Source of the DNA: a virus
Virus record (IMG/VR): IMGVR_UViG_3300035201_000245
Span: 1 to 64,000 of that record
Strand: one strand, 5' to 3'
Length of the DNA: 64,000 nt
Both the position numbers and the translations under genes were made by a program. Position 1 is the stretch's first letter. Every line of letters starts with the position of its first letter. The notes under the pieces were generated by a model that worked only from the letters and a program-made list of their open reading frames with translations, made no database searches and was not told the origin of the DNA. Below are positions 44,521-51,892 of the stretch, in pieces.

Positions 44521-45103
44521 GGATGACTACCTCCTTCAAGATTTTTTTATAACGGAATACATCAATATTTATGAAGGGTGAATATTTTCTCACTCTTCTA
44601 CTGACGGTTTCCCACACTGGGTCTTTTAACTTCTTATCGAAGTTTTTAGTGTACCCAAGTATTCTATCATAGATTACCAAAGTTTCCAAGTTTATATTCC
44701 CACCCAAGAATTTCTTCAATACTATAGGATGACCTTTACTACAATCAAATACATCATCAATCTTATTATCTGTAAATAATTTCTCACAATCTTCTTTAAA
44801 CATATAAGATAATGACTGCAATTTCTTCTGCCAATCCTGATACCTACCTTCACCATCCTTTATCATCTCTCCAATCCATAAGGATTCTGGGTCCGTACAA
44901 GATGTAAAGTTAGCAACAAAAAAATCTTCTATTTCTTTATCACTTTTCTGTCGTGCAAATTTTTCAAACCAAAATCTATCTTTACGTTTATAAAAGGCCT
45001 CATTCGTTGCCCTAACCTTACCTCTATACTTTATATAATCATACTTATCCTTAGTGAAGTGATTCTTCATCGCAAGGTAACATCTATAAGCATCAGCTGG
45101 CAT
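44510..45103 (-). CDS. 59: DNA helicase loader gp59
   Basis: About 197 residues if it starts at the ATG at 45103, chosen because GAGG lies six bases upstream; ATG 45106 and a GTG at 45121 are alternatives. T4 gp59 features are present: MPADAYRCYLAMKNHFTKDKYDYIKY, YKRKDRFWFEKFARQKSDKEIEDFFVANF, WIGEMI, and the C-terminal helical half (VLKKFLGGNINLETLVIYDRI). In T4 it loads the gp41 helicase onto gp32-covered DNA. Confidence 0.85.
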   Translation of the reverse strand: MPADAYRCYLAMKNHFTKDKYDYIKYRGKVRATNEAFYKRKDRFWFEKFARQKSDKEIEDFFVANFTSCTDPESLWIGEMIKDGEGRYQDWQKKLQSLSYMFKEDCEKLFTDNKIDDVFDCSKGHPIVLKKFLGGNINLETLVIYDRILGYTKNFDKKLKDPVWETVSRRVRKYSPFINIDVFRYKKILKEVVIHGS

Positions 45104-45296
45104 CATCTTCCTCTTCTTCACACTCTAACGTGGATATTGAATCAACAGGAACCTCTGCTCCTCCTATACGATACCAAGGAACATCTTCTCCTGTTTTATA
45201 ACTAGGACGCTCACCAAGGTATTCTAGATCAGGAAAACTATGTTCTTCTAATATCGCTTGAAGTTTGCGATGCATTAATTCACCTGTAAGATTCAT
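45093..45296 (-). CDS. Small conserved protein upstream of gp59
   Basis: A 67-residue protein (MNLTGELMHRKLQAILEEHSFPDLEYLGERPSYKTGEDVPWYRIGGAEVPV) with an acidic end. No domain was recognised. It overlaps gp59 by 11 bases and follows a terminator-like element, so it needs read-through or a promoter within the element. Confidence 0.55.
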   Translation of the reverse strand: MNLTGELMHRKLQAILEEHSFPDLEYLGERPSYKTGEDVPWYRIGGAEVPVDSISTLECEEEEDDAS

Positions 45297-45311
45297 TATA
45301 AAAAAAGTAAT

Positions 45312-45350
45312 AGGGTGATTTTTTTGGCGGGATTTTTTTCGCCCTTTTTT
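45312..45350. terminator. Rho-independent terminator, element T2 (near copy of T1)
   Basis: The outer stem AGGGTGA/TCGCCCT (one G-U pair) has an A/T-rich inner stem and is followed by TTTTTT on the plus strand and ATTACTTTTTTT on the minus strand. It lies between gp33 and the 67-residue gene. The element at 27262-27300 shares both the stem and the flanking AAAAAAGTAAT. Confidence 0.65.
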
Positions 45351-45354
45351 GAAA

Positions 45355-45612
45355 TTAAAAAACCAATTTAGCCCGTGAAGTTCTCTTTAAAAAGTTTAAC
45401 TCTTGTGCTTCGTATTTAATTTTTTCTTTAAGGGGTTTGGATATAAGTTTAGGAACGGATTCTAAATCAATAGAATTAATTTCGCAGAATGAAACTATCG
45501 CATCAATATAGTTCATGCCCTCATGAGTTTGCACCATGCTCTCAATCTCTTGTGCAAACCTTGCAGGACAAAAGAACTTGTCTTCAAATGCCTTTTCTAG
45601 TTCATTCTCCAT
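45355..45612 (-). CDS. 33: Late transcription co-activator gp33
   Basis: An 85-residue protein from the ATG at 45612. It matches T4 gp33: ARFAQEIESMVQTHEGMNYIDAIVSFCEINSIDLESVPKLISKPLKEKIKYEAQELNFLKRTSRAKLVF. In T4, gp33 links the sliding clamp to RNA polymerase for late transcription and carries a C-terminal clamp-binding motif. The hydrophobic end LVF fits that motif. The gene overlaps the exonuclease gene by 11 bases. Confidence 0.8.
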   Translation of the reverse strand: MENELEKAFEDKFFCPARFAQEIESMVQTHEGMNYIDAIVSFCEINSIDLESVPKLISKPLKEKIKYEAQELNFLKRTSRAKLVF

Positions 45613-46285
45613 GCTTTGACCCAGTATTGTAAGATACAAATTCTTTTATATAACGTACTAATAATTTAATATAATCCCCTTTGTTCCTTTTGTCAAATAC
45701 TTTGACCTCTCCACCAGGTGTAACCATAATGGTGATCAGTTTTTTCACAGGAATTTCAGTGAGTTCATAGTACGCTGCTGCATAAAACATCTCCTGAACG
45801 AAATAGTTTTCCAACCACTTCTCAGGTTTAATTTTTTCTGATGTCTTAAAATCTATCACCGCTAGTTCGCCATCATACTCAGCGATACAATCAACTCTAC
45901 CTGCAAGACCGTAGTATTCTGAGTAAAGAGTCCTTTCTATAGCGTGTATGTTATTTATCTTGTCCAGATATGGAGTAGCATGATGGAACATAAACTTAGT
46001 AGCAGGAAGGTAATCCTCCCACACCAAATTTCTATTCTCCAAATATGCCTGAGCAGCTTCATGAAAATCTGTTCCACGGGCAGTCGCCTTCCTTGTAATA
46101 CGGTTTGCTTCTTCTATACCAATTCTCTTTCTCCAATCAGCAAAGATCTGTCTATTATAAAAAGATGTTACTGATGTAATGGATGGAACCCATCGACCAT
46201 CTGGGAGATTATATAATCGAATCCCATTCTTTTCTTTCTTTTCTAATTCTAAATCACCTAAATGATTTTCATGGATAAAATTCAT
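45602..46285 (-). CDS. PD-(D/E)XK exonuclease (RecB/Cas4/MGME1-like)
   Basis: A 227-residue protein with the exonuclease motifs in order: RGTDFHE around H75, the E117-R-T segment, D132 in GRVDCIAEYDG, D145-F-K147 in AVIDFKTS, and the QxxxYAAAYYEL helix at about 164-176. These are the residues of the RecB-like PD-(D/E)XK nucleases found in many cyanophages. It probably works in DNA degradation or recombination. It overlaps the downstream gp33 start. Confidence 0.8.
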   Translation of the reverse strand: MNFIHENHLGDLELEKKEKNGIRLYNLPDGRWVPSITSVTSFYNRQIFADWRKRIGIEEANRITRKATARGTDFHEAAQAYLENRNLVWEDYLPATKFMFHHATPYLDKINNIHAIERTLYSEYYGLAGRVDCIAEYDGELAVIDFKTSEKIKPEKWLENYFVQEMFYAAAYYELTEIPVKKLITIMVTPGGEVKVFDKRNKGDYIKLLVRYIKEFVSYNTGSKHGE

Positions 46286-46995
46286 TAAAATCCCCTCACT
46301 GTTCCAAGATTAGATTTCTTCTTTTTAGTTTTCCCAAATAGAAAACTTACAGGACATTTACTTTCACTAGTTGTTCTAGTAAATAATTTTCCTTTCCAAT
46401 TTTTATCACTCCAACCTTGCTTCTGCTTCTTTGCATACCTAGTTTTAATTTTCTCAATCACTTTAGAGTTCTTCTCTTCCTTAAGAAGAACCCCATCATC
46501 CAAATCATCTGTTGGATAAAAACGTATGTTGCAAACAGGATCACCCCTCTTAATAATGACTGGTTTAGTCTCATCAACTATAGTCATTGCAAGACTAGAT
46601 GCTCTTGACCAATTAGATAAATTAAACCAACCACCAACAGCAATAAAATTATTATTCAATGCTGTCATAGGATGAGCATCAAATTCAAACCAAACGTTAT
46701 CTGCTTCTGTCCAAAATAAAAACATAGGAGACTTCAATTGAAGGACTGGATTAGGTGCAGAAAAATAATCATCATTATATTCCAATAACTCTTGGTTATC
46801 ACACCTAACAGTAATTCCCTCCGAAGTTCTATCAACCTTTGCTTCAAAATCAATGGGAGAATGTGCTACAAATATCCTGTTATTCTTATGATGAACAACA
46901 GGACATTGTGAATAGATATACTGCTCATCAAGTCTTTGTTTAACAAGACAGTCACCAGGAGTATCAACTCCAAAATAATGTATCTTTGTGGACAT
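46285..46995 (-). CDS. Conserved cyanophage protein of unknown function
   Basis: A 236-residue protein with IHYFGVDTPGDCLVKQRL, a beta-rich core (FLFWTEADNVWFEFDAHPMTALNNNFIAVGGWFNLSNWSRAS) and a basic C-terminus (TKKKKSNLGTVRGF). The WxEFxxHPMTxLNN pattern occurs in cyanophage proteins of unknown role. Start and stop overlap both neighbours by one base, so it belongs to the phoH-exonuclease-gp33 operon. Confidence 0.6.
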   Translation of the reverse strand: MSTKIHYFGVDTPGDCLVKQRLDEQYIYSQCPVVHHKNNRIFVAHSPIDFEAKVDRTSEGITVRCDNQELLEYNDDYFSAPNPVLQLKSPMFLFWTEADNVWFEFDAHPMTALNNNFIAVGGWFNLSNWSRASSLAMTIVDETKPVIIKRGDPVCNIRFYPTDDLDDGVLLKEEKNSKVIEKIKTRYAKKQKQGWSDKNWKGKLFTRTTSESKCPVSFLFGKTKKKKSNLGTVRGF

Positions 46996-47747
46996 TACAT
47001 ACCCATTTCTAACTTGGTAAGAATGTATTCTTTAACTAATCCTGAACGAACAATATCTTCTATTCCAAACTCAACAATATCAACTGACGACATGTTGCGA
47101 AGAATTTTCATAAAGTCTATGATACCATTCCTCTCATTAGTTTTAACCAAATCCGATTGAGTAGCATCACCACAGAACATAATCTTAGAACTCTCACCAA
47201 CTCTAGTCATTATACTATCAAGTTCGTGAAAATTCAAGTTCTGGAATTCATCAACGATAATAATTGCTTTATCAAATGTTGTACCACGAATGAAACTGGT
47301 AGACCAGAACCCAATAGTATCCTGTGCTTTTAGATTACCATACAACATCTCAAAGTCGGCCTCTGTAGGCATCTCAAACATATACTTTACCATATTCTTA
47401 TATGGTATCTGGTATAAGAAAGACTTGTCCTCATGATCTCCTGGTAGGAAACCAATCTCCCTTGTAGAAACAAGAGACCTGACGATATAGATCTTTTCGT
47501 AGGGTGTCTCTGGATCTAAAACATCTTTAAGAGCATTATAAAGAGTAATAAAAGTCTTACCTGTACCAGCAACACCATATGCTATGAGATTTTTATCTTC
47601 CTCATATGCATTATAAAGAAGTCTCTGGTTATCTGTGAGGGGTTCAATGTCCCTCATCATATCTGTATTAATAGGTTTCTTTCTCTTCATCTGCTTCGCG
47701 GTCATCCCGACCCCTATTGGTTGATCTGATTTCTTCTTTCTAGGCAT
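46995..47747 (-). CDS. phoH: PhoH-like P-loop ATPase
   Basis: A 250-residue protein with Walker A GVAGTGKT (residues 58-65), Walker B IIIVDEFQN (about 167-175), and the MTRVGESSKIMFCGDATQSDL segment of the PhoH family. PhoH-like ATPases are widespread in cyanophages. The family is RNA- or helicase-associated and often phosphate-regulated in hosts; the phage role is not settled. No Pho box was recognised upstream. Confidence 0.85.
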   Translation of the reverse strand: MPRKKKSDQPIGVGMTAKQMKRKKPINTDMMRDIEPLTDNQRLLYNAYEEDKNLIAYGVAGTGKTFITLYNALKDVLDPETPYEKIYIVRSLVSTREIGFLPGDHEDKSFLYQIPYKNMVKYMFEMPTEADFEMLYGNLKAQDTIGFWSTSFIRGTTFDKAIIIVDEFQNLNFHELDSIMTRVGESSKIMFCGDATQSDLVKTNERNGIIDFMKILRNMSSVDIVEFGIEDIVRSGLVKEYILTKLEMGM

Positions 47748-47749
47748 AC

Positions 47750-48001
47750 TTAAAAACTGTAGTCACGGTTTTTACGAACATTAGCACCAGGTTGTTTAGA
47801 TGCTCTGTCTAAAACTTCATTCCAACCACTGGAATTGGCTTCACCAGTCCACCTAAATTCATTTGACGCGGTAGCACATCCTTTTGACCAATCCTTATCC
47901 CAATCTGGATTATCTTCTTTCCATTGTGCATATTCTTTCATAGTCATAGAGAGTTCTTTCTCCTCTCCAGTCTCTTTATTTTTTACAGGATATGTGGGCA
48001 T
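47750..48001 (-). CDS. FmdB-like small protein lacking its zinc cysteines
   Basis: An 83-residue protein. The start MPTYPVKNKETGEEKELSM at 48001 is preferred because a CTAAATA late-promoter box lies 21-27 bases upstream; a longer frame would overlap thyX. The opening MPTYxxK, the middle KEDNPDWDKDW and the end GWNEVLDRASKQPG resemble cyanophage versions of FmdB-type zinc ribbons, but the paired cysteines of true FmdB proteins are absent. Function unknown. Confidence 0.6.
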   Translation of the reverse strand: MPTYPVKNKETGEEKELSMTMKEYAQWKEDNPDWDKDWSKGCATASNEFRWTGEANSSGWNEVLDRASKQPGANVRKNRDYSF

Positions 48002-48021
48002 AGTAAGATAATGTGTAGTTT

Positions 48022-48028
48022 TATTTAG
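48022..48028 (-). promoter_or_regulatory. Late-promoter-like CTAAATA
   Basis: CTAAATAAAAC on the minus strand overlaps the thyX stop region and lies just before the ATG at 48001. It resembles the cyanophage form of the T4 late box. Confidence 0.5.
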
Positions 48029-48660
48029 ACCCAAGCAAGGGCTTCAGAGACTGCAGGGAACTGTTCAGTGAATACATCTCTACATTGCTCTGCAATGTCC
48101 TTATGTTCTTTTTGTGTTCCGTGTGCAGAACGTAAATTTATATAATGAATCCAAGAACGACAAGAACCAGTCATATAGATTCGTGTAGGAGTAGAAAGAG
48201 GAAGTACAAACCTTGCACATTCCTTTGCAATACCATCATCAAGCATCTTATTATAAAGATCCATAGAAGATTTAAAATGTTCTTCCATTAATATATCATA
48301 CTTCTGAACAATATAAGGATCTACATCATCAGTAGAGTTCTGACGATTCTTAGTGTCTTGTCTTCTTAATTTAGGAAGAGGAATCTTTTCACTTAATAAA
48401 TTAGCATCAGCATATCTCTGAGAGAATTCTTGATAAGTAAATGATCTATGACGTAATATCTGTGCAGCAAGTCCTCTGGTAGTATTAATCTCCAGCGTCA
48501 TATATGCTTGCTCAAATACACTCCAATGCCCATGCTTAATACAGTAACTTAATAGACCAGCAAACTTATCGTTATTCTGGTTCTTTGGATTAGAAACTCT
48601 AGCAACATATGCCATTGTCTTTTCAGCATCTGGAGTTACACTAATCAATTTAACTGTCAT
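48025..48660 (-). CDS. thyX: Flavin-dependent thymidylate synthase ThyX
   Basis: A 211-residue enzyme from the ATG at 48660. The ThyX signature RHRSFTYQEFSQRY lies at residues 70-83, with TTRGLAAQILRH before it and IHYINLRSAHGTQKEH near the C-terminus. It makes dTMP from dUMP using methylene-tetrahydrofolate and FADH2/NADPH. It supplies thymidine for phage DNA. It overlaps the upstream 52-residue gene by 11 bases and shares its sigma70-like promoter at 48828-48856. Confidence 0.9.
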   Translation of the reverse strand: MTVKLISVTPDAEKTMAYVARVSNPKNQNNDKFAGLLSYCIKHGHWSVFEQAYMTLEINTTRGLAAQILRHRSFTYQEFSQRYADANLLSEKIPLPKLRRQDTKNRQNSTDDVDPYIVQKYDILMEEHFKSSMDLYNKMLDDGIAKECARFVLPLSTPTRIYMTGSCRSWIHYINLRSAHGTQKEHKDIAEQCRDVFTEQFPAVSEALAWV

Positions 48661-48808
48661 CGTCTTCGAAAACCTCATCATAATCTGGTGATGGTGAAGA
48701 GAAATCAGAACCCGTATATGCATCTGGATCAGAATAAACTTCCGATTCCAGTTCATCTACAATCTCTTTAAGAGCTCTAACTAAAACTTTTAGTTTTGCT
48801 TTGTTCAT
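48650..48808 (-). CDS. Small acidic protein upstream of thyX
   Basis: A 52-residue protein: a basic helix (MNKAKLKVLVRALKEIVDELESEV) followed by an acidic, Ser-rich tail (SDPDAYTGSDFSSPSPDYDEVFEDDDS). The start ATG is just downstream of a strong promoter with a leader of only about 12 bases. Its stop overlaps thyX, so it probably affects thyX translation by coupling. No family recognised. Confidence 0.6.
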   Translation of the reverse strand: MNKAKLKVLVRALKEIVDELESEVYSDPDAYTGSDFSSPSPDYDEVFEDDDS

Positions 48809-48827
48809 TACTTTCTCTTTCTCACTA

Positions 48828-48856
48828 ATTATAATACAAAAAAAGAGTAGGGTCAA
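48828..48856 (-). promoter_or_regulatory. Sigma70-like promoter TTGACC-17-TATAAT nested in a terminator
   Basis: -10 TATAAT (48828-48833) and -35 TTGACC (48851-48856) with a 17-bp spacer face left toward the small gene and thyX. The -35 box forms the loop and top of a terminator hairpin and the T tract is the spacer. Confidence 0.65.
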
Positions 48857-48867
48857 TCCCTACTCTT
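48838..48867 (-). terminator. Rho-independent terminator upstream of the thyX operon
   Basis: A perfect 10-bp stem AAGAGTAGGG/CCCTACTCTT with a 5-base loop is followed by seven T residues on the minus strand. It ends leftward transcripts of the two small genes at 48893-49221 and overlaps the promoter of the next operon. Confidence 0.8.
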
Positions 48868-48892
48868 GTAAACGTATATGTAAGTCAGTTAC

Positions 48893-49021
48893 TTACCTTG
48901 CACATACAGTTTTTTCCTCTGTATGCTTGATGCCTCTGTATGTGAGTTCAGAGACTTGCTTCTGACAAGTTTGCTTGTCATTGGTGTTGTATGTAACACC
49001 ACGGTAGGTTACTTGTGCCAT
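48893..49021 (-). CDS. DUF4278-like 42-residue protein
   Basis: A short gene with a good ribosome site (AGGAG, seven bases before ATG). The protein MAQVTYRGVTYNTNDKQTCQ...SELTYRGIKHTEEKTVCAR has the (V/L)TYRG(V/I) signature of the small cyanobacterial DUF4278 family, and in this case two imperfect copies of it, each followed by a Cys. Host origin is likely. The function is unknown. It ends 26 bases before the terminator hairpin. Confidence 0.65.
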   Translation of the reverse strand: MAQVTYRGVTYNTNDKQTCQKQVSELTYRGIKHTEEKTVCAR

Positions 49022-49062
49022 GTTGATACTCCTAAAGTAGTTGGATTTTTAGGCCCGTTCCT

Positions 49063-49221
49063 TTAGTCGTTTGCGTCCCAACACCCAGCTTCTGTAGAGT
49101 TTTTAACAACTCTAATCAACTCAACCTTCTGTTCTTGAGAAACATTTCTCTTGTTGAATTTCTCTACGAGAGATTCAGCATCAGAGCAAGAAAGAGTTGA
49201 TGCTAGAAGGAAAGGTATCAT
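49063..49221 (-). CDS. Small lipoprotein-like protein
   Basis: A 52-residue protein. It starts MIPFLLASTLSCSDAE, and LSTLSC-like LAST-LSC could serve as a lipobox, although the signal lacks a basic N-terminus. The rest is a helical, polar segment (SLVEKFNKRNVSQEQKVELIRVVKNSTEAGCWDAND). GGAACGGAG lies upstream as ribosome site. It forms a small unit with the 42-residue gene, bounded by the terminator at 48838-48867. Function unknown. Confidence 0.55.
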   Translation of the reverse strand: MIPFLLASTLSCSDAESLVEKFNKRNVSQEQKVELIRVVKNSTEAGCWDAND

Positions 49222-49336
49222 GGGATGAACGCTCCGTTCCGCGACTTACTTGCGGCCCCGAAGGGCTGAACGATTGTGTTAATAATAACACAGTTATATT
49301 ATATATGCAACCAATACTGTAGTCTTTGATACAATT

Positions 49337-49495
49337 TTAAACATTATTAACAAACCTATTCCATATTCCTAAAGCATGTTTATTATGATCACACAATTTC
49401 TGAGCCCAAATTCTTTCTGCAAGTGTTGTCTCTCTACCCAACTTGACTTTGCAAGCAATCTCTGTCAATCTTAGTCTGCTGTCTTTGCTTAACAT
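49337..49495 (-). CDS. Small conserved cyanophage helical protein overlapping purN
   Basis: A 52-residue frame, MLSKDSRLRLTEIACKVKLGRETTLAERIWAQKLCDHN...GIWNRFVNNV. The pattern LRLxxIxxxxxxGxxxxLxExIWAxKxxxHN recurs in cyanophages as a short stand-alone protein. It overlaps the last 62 bases of purN in another frame, which lowers confidence but fits the compressed genome. An AT-rich gap of 115 bases follows it, with a TATAAT near 49295 but no good -35. Confidence 0.5.
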   Translation of the reverse strand: MLSKDSRLRLTEIACKVKLGRETTLAERIWAQKLCDHNKHALGIWNRFVNNV

Positions 49496-50003
49496 ACTTA
49501 ATTGCCTCAGGTAGAATTGCGTATTCCTTTCTTTGAATTTCTTTTGTTAATGATTCTACAGTATCATCAGAAAGAATAGGAACCTTTGACTGCATAATTA
49601 TCTCACCACCATCCAATTCCTCATTAACATAATGAACAGTACATCCAGTATGAGTATCACCAGCATCCATTGCCTTTTGAATCACATCTAATCCTTTATG
49701 TTTGGGAAGTAATGATGGATGGACATTTATAATAGGACAATGAAATCCAGAAGGATTCTTAAGGACTCTCATATATCCTGCAAGAATAATAAGATCAACA
49801 CGCCAAGCATCAAACAACTGAATCATCTGATCTTCATTCTTATGACTGATATGACAATGGGGGATTCCTAATTTTTCTGCTCTCTTTGCTGCTCCACACT
49901 TCTCTTTGTTGTGAATCATTAACACAACTTCATCCTCTCTACAAGTACGCACTATGTTCTCAAAATTTGTACCATTTCCAGAACACATTACGCCAAGTCT
50001 CAT
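49434..50003 (-). CDS. purN: Phosphoribosylglycinamide formyltransferase PurN
   Basis: A 189-residue enzyme from the ATG at 50003, which overlaps the upstream stop as ATGA. It has the N-terminal MCSGNGTNF loop, catalytic N93 and H95 in INVHPSLLPKHKG and D131 in NEELDGGEII, matching N106, H108 and D144 of E. coli PurN. It transfers a formyl group from 10-formyl-THF to GAR in purine synthesis. Together with purC at 53.6 kb it supports nucleotide supply. The length is slightly short of the bacterial enzyme (about 212). Confidence 0.9.
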   Translation of the reverse strand: MRLGVMCSGNGTNFENIVRTCREDEVVLMIHNKEKCGAAKRAEKLGIPHCHISHKNEDQMIQLFDAWRVDLIILAGYMRVLKNPSGFHCPIINVHPSLLPKHKGLDVIQKAMDAGDTHTGCTVHYVNEELDGGEIIMQSKVPILSDDTVESLTKEIQRKEYAILPEAIKYVKQRQQTKIDRDCLQSQVG

Positions 50004-50236
50004 CTCTCGTACCCCTCCTTCCACTTACCCTTCTCATAATCATAATTTGGATGTGGTGCTGCAGAAACTACAGGATTTTTAGTTCTATTTGTTAATGTAA
50101 TAAATTTATCTCCAGCAAAAGTTCCTGCAATATTTACAGAAATGTCATCACCATCTTCCCATATCTCATCACCACTCTTCTTTCTCATGTCGAGTGCTTT
50201 CTCTAAATCATCAATAATCTTTTGAGTAATTTTCAT
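50000..50236 (-). CDS. Small conserved protein upstream of purN
   Basis: A 78-residue protein: helix (MKITQKIIDDLEKALDMRKKSGDEIW), then strands (ISVNIAGTFAGDKFITLTNRTKNPVV) and a charged end. It is linked to both neighbours by 4-base overlaps. No domain recognised. Confidence 0.55.
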   Translation of the reverse strand: MKITQKIIDDLEKALDMRKKSGDEIWEDGDDISVNIAGTFAGDKFITLTNRTKNPVVSAAPHPNYDYEKGKWKEGYER

Positions 50237-50529
50237 TGGTAATAAGAAGGTTTATAACGTGGTTTATACTCTGGTTCATCCTCTACTACAGTATGCTTAA
50301 ACTTTTCAGTTTCAAAATAAGATGTATAATCAAACTTACCTTCTCTCTCATCCAATACTTCATGGATAAGAATCTTTAACTCCATCACATCCGTAGAAGT
50401 AAGAATTCTTCTAGGTTTAACAGTAGAAGGTTTATATTCCTGCTCCTGTGCATTCTTTGCATCTTCAGGAGACAGTGGAGCACCCATACCCTGGGTGTCT
50501 ATGTAACTTCCTGGTATAGGTTTACTCAT
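50233..50529 (-). CDS. Conserved small cyanophage protein
   Basis: A 98-residue protein with a disordered, Pro/Lys-rich N-terminus, a helix (TSTDVMELKILIHEVLDEREG) and an aromatic tail ending KPSYYQ. Linked by 4-base overlaps at both ends to a run of small genes. No function can be assigned. Confidence 0.55.
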   Translation of the reverse strand: MSKPIPGSYIDTQGMGAPLSPEDAKNAQEQEYKPSTVKPRRILTSTDVMELKILIHEVLDEREGKFDYTSYFETEKFKHTVVEDEPEYKPRYKPSYYQ

Positions 50530-50810
50530 AAAGGCCTCCCATTCTTATCAACTAAACCAAGTTTTTTTATTTGACTAAAATTAGACTTGCTTTTCCTCTT
50601 GAGTTTCTTATATTCTTTAATCAATTTATCAACTTCATCTTTAGGTACATTAACCTTAAGTTCCTTTTCCTTATCTTCTTTAGTAACGAACCCACTGAAA
50701 CCTTCTGGATTAACAACTTTCTCCTTGTCATCAACATAGTTGTTGATAACATCTTGAATTTCATCTCTAATGATAGCATCAACCTGTGCTCTCAGTAGTT
50801 CATCACTCAT
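50526..50810 (-). CDS. Conserved small cyanophage protein
   Basis: A 94-residue charged helical protein (LLRAQVDAIIRDEIQDVINNYVDDKEK, DKLIKEYKKLKRKSKSNFSQIKKLGLVDKNGRPL). ATGA overlaps connect it to both neighbours. The basic C-terminus could bind nucleic acid, but this is only a composition argument. Confidence 0.55.
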   Translation of the reverse strand: MSDELLRAQVDAIIRDEIQDVINNYVDDKEKVVNPEGFSGFVTKEDKEKELKVNVPKDEVDKLIKEYKKLKRKSKSNFSQIKKLGLVDKNGRPL

Positions 50811-51163
50811 CCTTTTCTCCTCTTCTTTCTTTCAGGTGCTTTATAACCCCATTGTGCAGGATTAACAGTTCCATGTCCATAATCTATTTTTTGAATAGCA
50901 TCCTTACCAAATTTATCATAATAAAGATCAAAGATATTAACTCTTGGACCTCGAACAAGATCTTTATGAATCTTACCCTCAGTCTTATAAGATACTATCA
51001 TAGTATCAGTTGGAAGTTTTCTTTCTTGAATCTGATCTTCATTAGCATCATCTACCAGTAACTGACAACCATAGTTAGAGATGTTCTTCCGTTCTTCAGA
51101 TGACCAAATAGATTTCTTTGGTTTCTCTAATACTTTCTTTTCTTCTTTTACTTCTTCTGTCAT
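50807..51163 (-). CDS. Conserved cyanophage protein of unknown function
   Basis: A 118-residue protein with WSSEERKNISNYGCQLLVDD, a strand-rich centre (TMIVSYKTEGKIHKDLVRGPRVNIFDLYYDKFG) and a basic C-terminus (PERKKRRKG). It is linked to the DUF6433-like gene by a 4-base overlap. The pattern is known to me from other cyanophages without function. Confidence 0.6.
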   Translation of the reverse strand: MTEEVKEEKKVLEKPKKSIWSSEERKNISNYGCQLLVDDANEDQIQERKLPTDTMIVSYKTEGKIHKDLVRGPRVNIFDLYYDKFGKDAIQKIDYGHGTVNPAQWGYKAPERKKRRKG

Positions 51164-51672
51164 GATCCTCTATACCTACCCCAAACAATATCAGGAAATG
51201 CTTCCTGCACTACATCAATAGTAACTTTAGGATATACATCTCTTAGATTTTTATCTTTAACAAGACAAATAATCTCTGCTTCCTTTGGATGAAGTCCTTC
51301 AAGTAACTGAATAAACATAGACTCTCTACGAAGACTACTAAGAGAATCATTACCACCTTTAATAAAATGATATAATGTCTTCCACTCTCTACGTAATGAA
51401 GTGTGGTCAGTTCCTACTGGTACTTCATTCTCCTTATAAGGAACTTGTCCTTCGGGAACTGCAGACTGAACTCTTTCATCAAAATTCCAAATAAGAATCG
51501 CAGTTAATGAGTCATCACGGTACTCTTTAAGAATTTCAACTCTCTTTGCCTTTGTCCTTTGTTCACTTACAAGATCAAGAATCTCATGAATAAAAGGATT
51601 AGGTGGGAGTTTAACTCTCTTAACGACAGGTTTCTTCCTAGTCGTCGTCTTCTTCGTCGTCGTTGGTGTCAT
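51160..51672 (-). CDS. DUF6433-like conserved cyanophage protein
   Basis: A 170-residue protein; the ATG at 51672 is preferred to a TTG at 51684. After a Thr/Lys-rich start it has FIHEILDLVSEQRTKAKRVEILKEYRDDSLTAILIWNFDERV, GTDHTSLRREWKTLYHFIKGGNDSLSSLRRESMFIQLLEGLHPKEAEIICLVKD and a terminal PDIVWG, the plan of the DUF6433 family typical of cyanomyoviruses. The role is unknown. It overlaps the upstream membrane-protein gene by 35 bases. Confidence 0.65.
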   Translation of the reverse strand: MTPTTTKKTTTRKKPVVKRVKLPPNPFIHEILDLVSEQRTKAKRVEILKEYRDDSLTAILIWNFDERVQSAVPEGQVPYKENEVPVGTDHTSLRREWKTLYHFIKGGNDSLSSLRRESMFIQLLEGLHPKEAEIICLVKDKNLRDVYPKVTIDVVQEAFPDIVWGRYRGS

Positions 51673-51874
51673 AATTGTTTTCAAAGCGTACTGCTACAAT
51701 TTCATCAGGTGTTAAATTACCATTCTCATCAAACATTTCTGGATGAGTATAGACTATCTGAGGAGTTGTTTCATATGAATGCTGTCTTGCTAACCATCCT
51801 ATCATACCTCCTACTAGAAGTGCAAGGAACGACACAACTGTCGTTAATGTTAACGTTACTATGGTAGTTTCCAT
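51638..51874 (-). CDS. Small membrane protein
   Basis: A 78-residue protein with one clear transmembrane helix near the N-terminus (TLTTVVSFLALLVGGMIGWLA), then YETTPQIVYTHPEMFDENGNLTPDEIVAVRF and an acidic tail. No family known to me. Located ahead of the DUF6433-like gene. Confidence 0.6.
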   Translation of the reverse strand: METTIVTLTLTTVVSFLALLVGGMIGWLARQHSYETTPQIVYTHPEMFDENGNLTPDEIVAVRFENNYDTNDDEEDDD

Positions 51875-51892
51875 AATACCCCCAGATAATTT

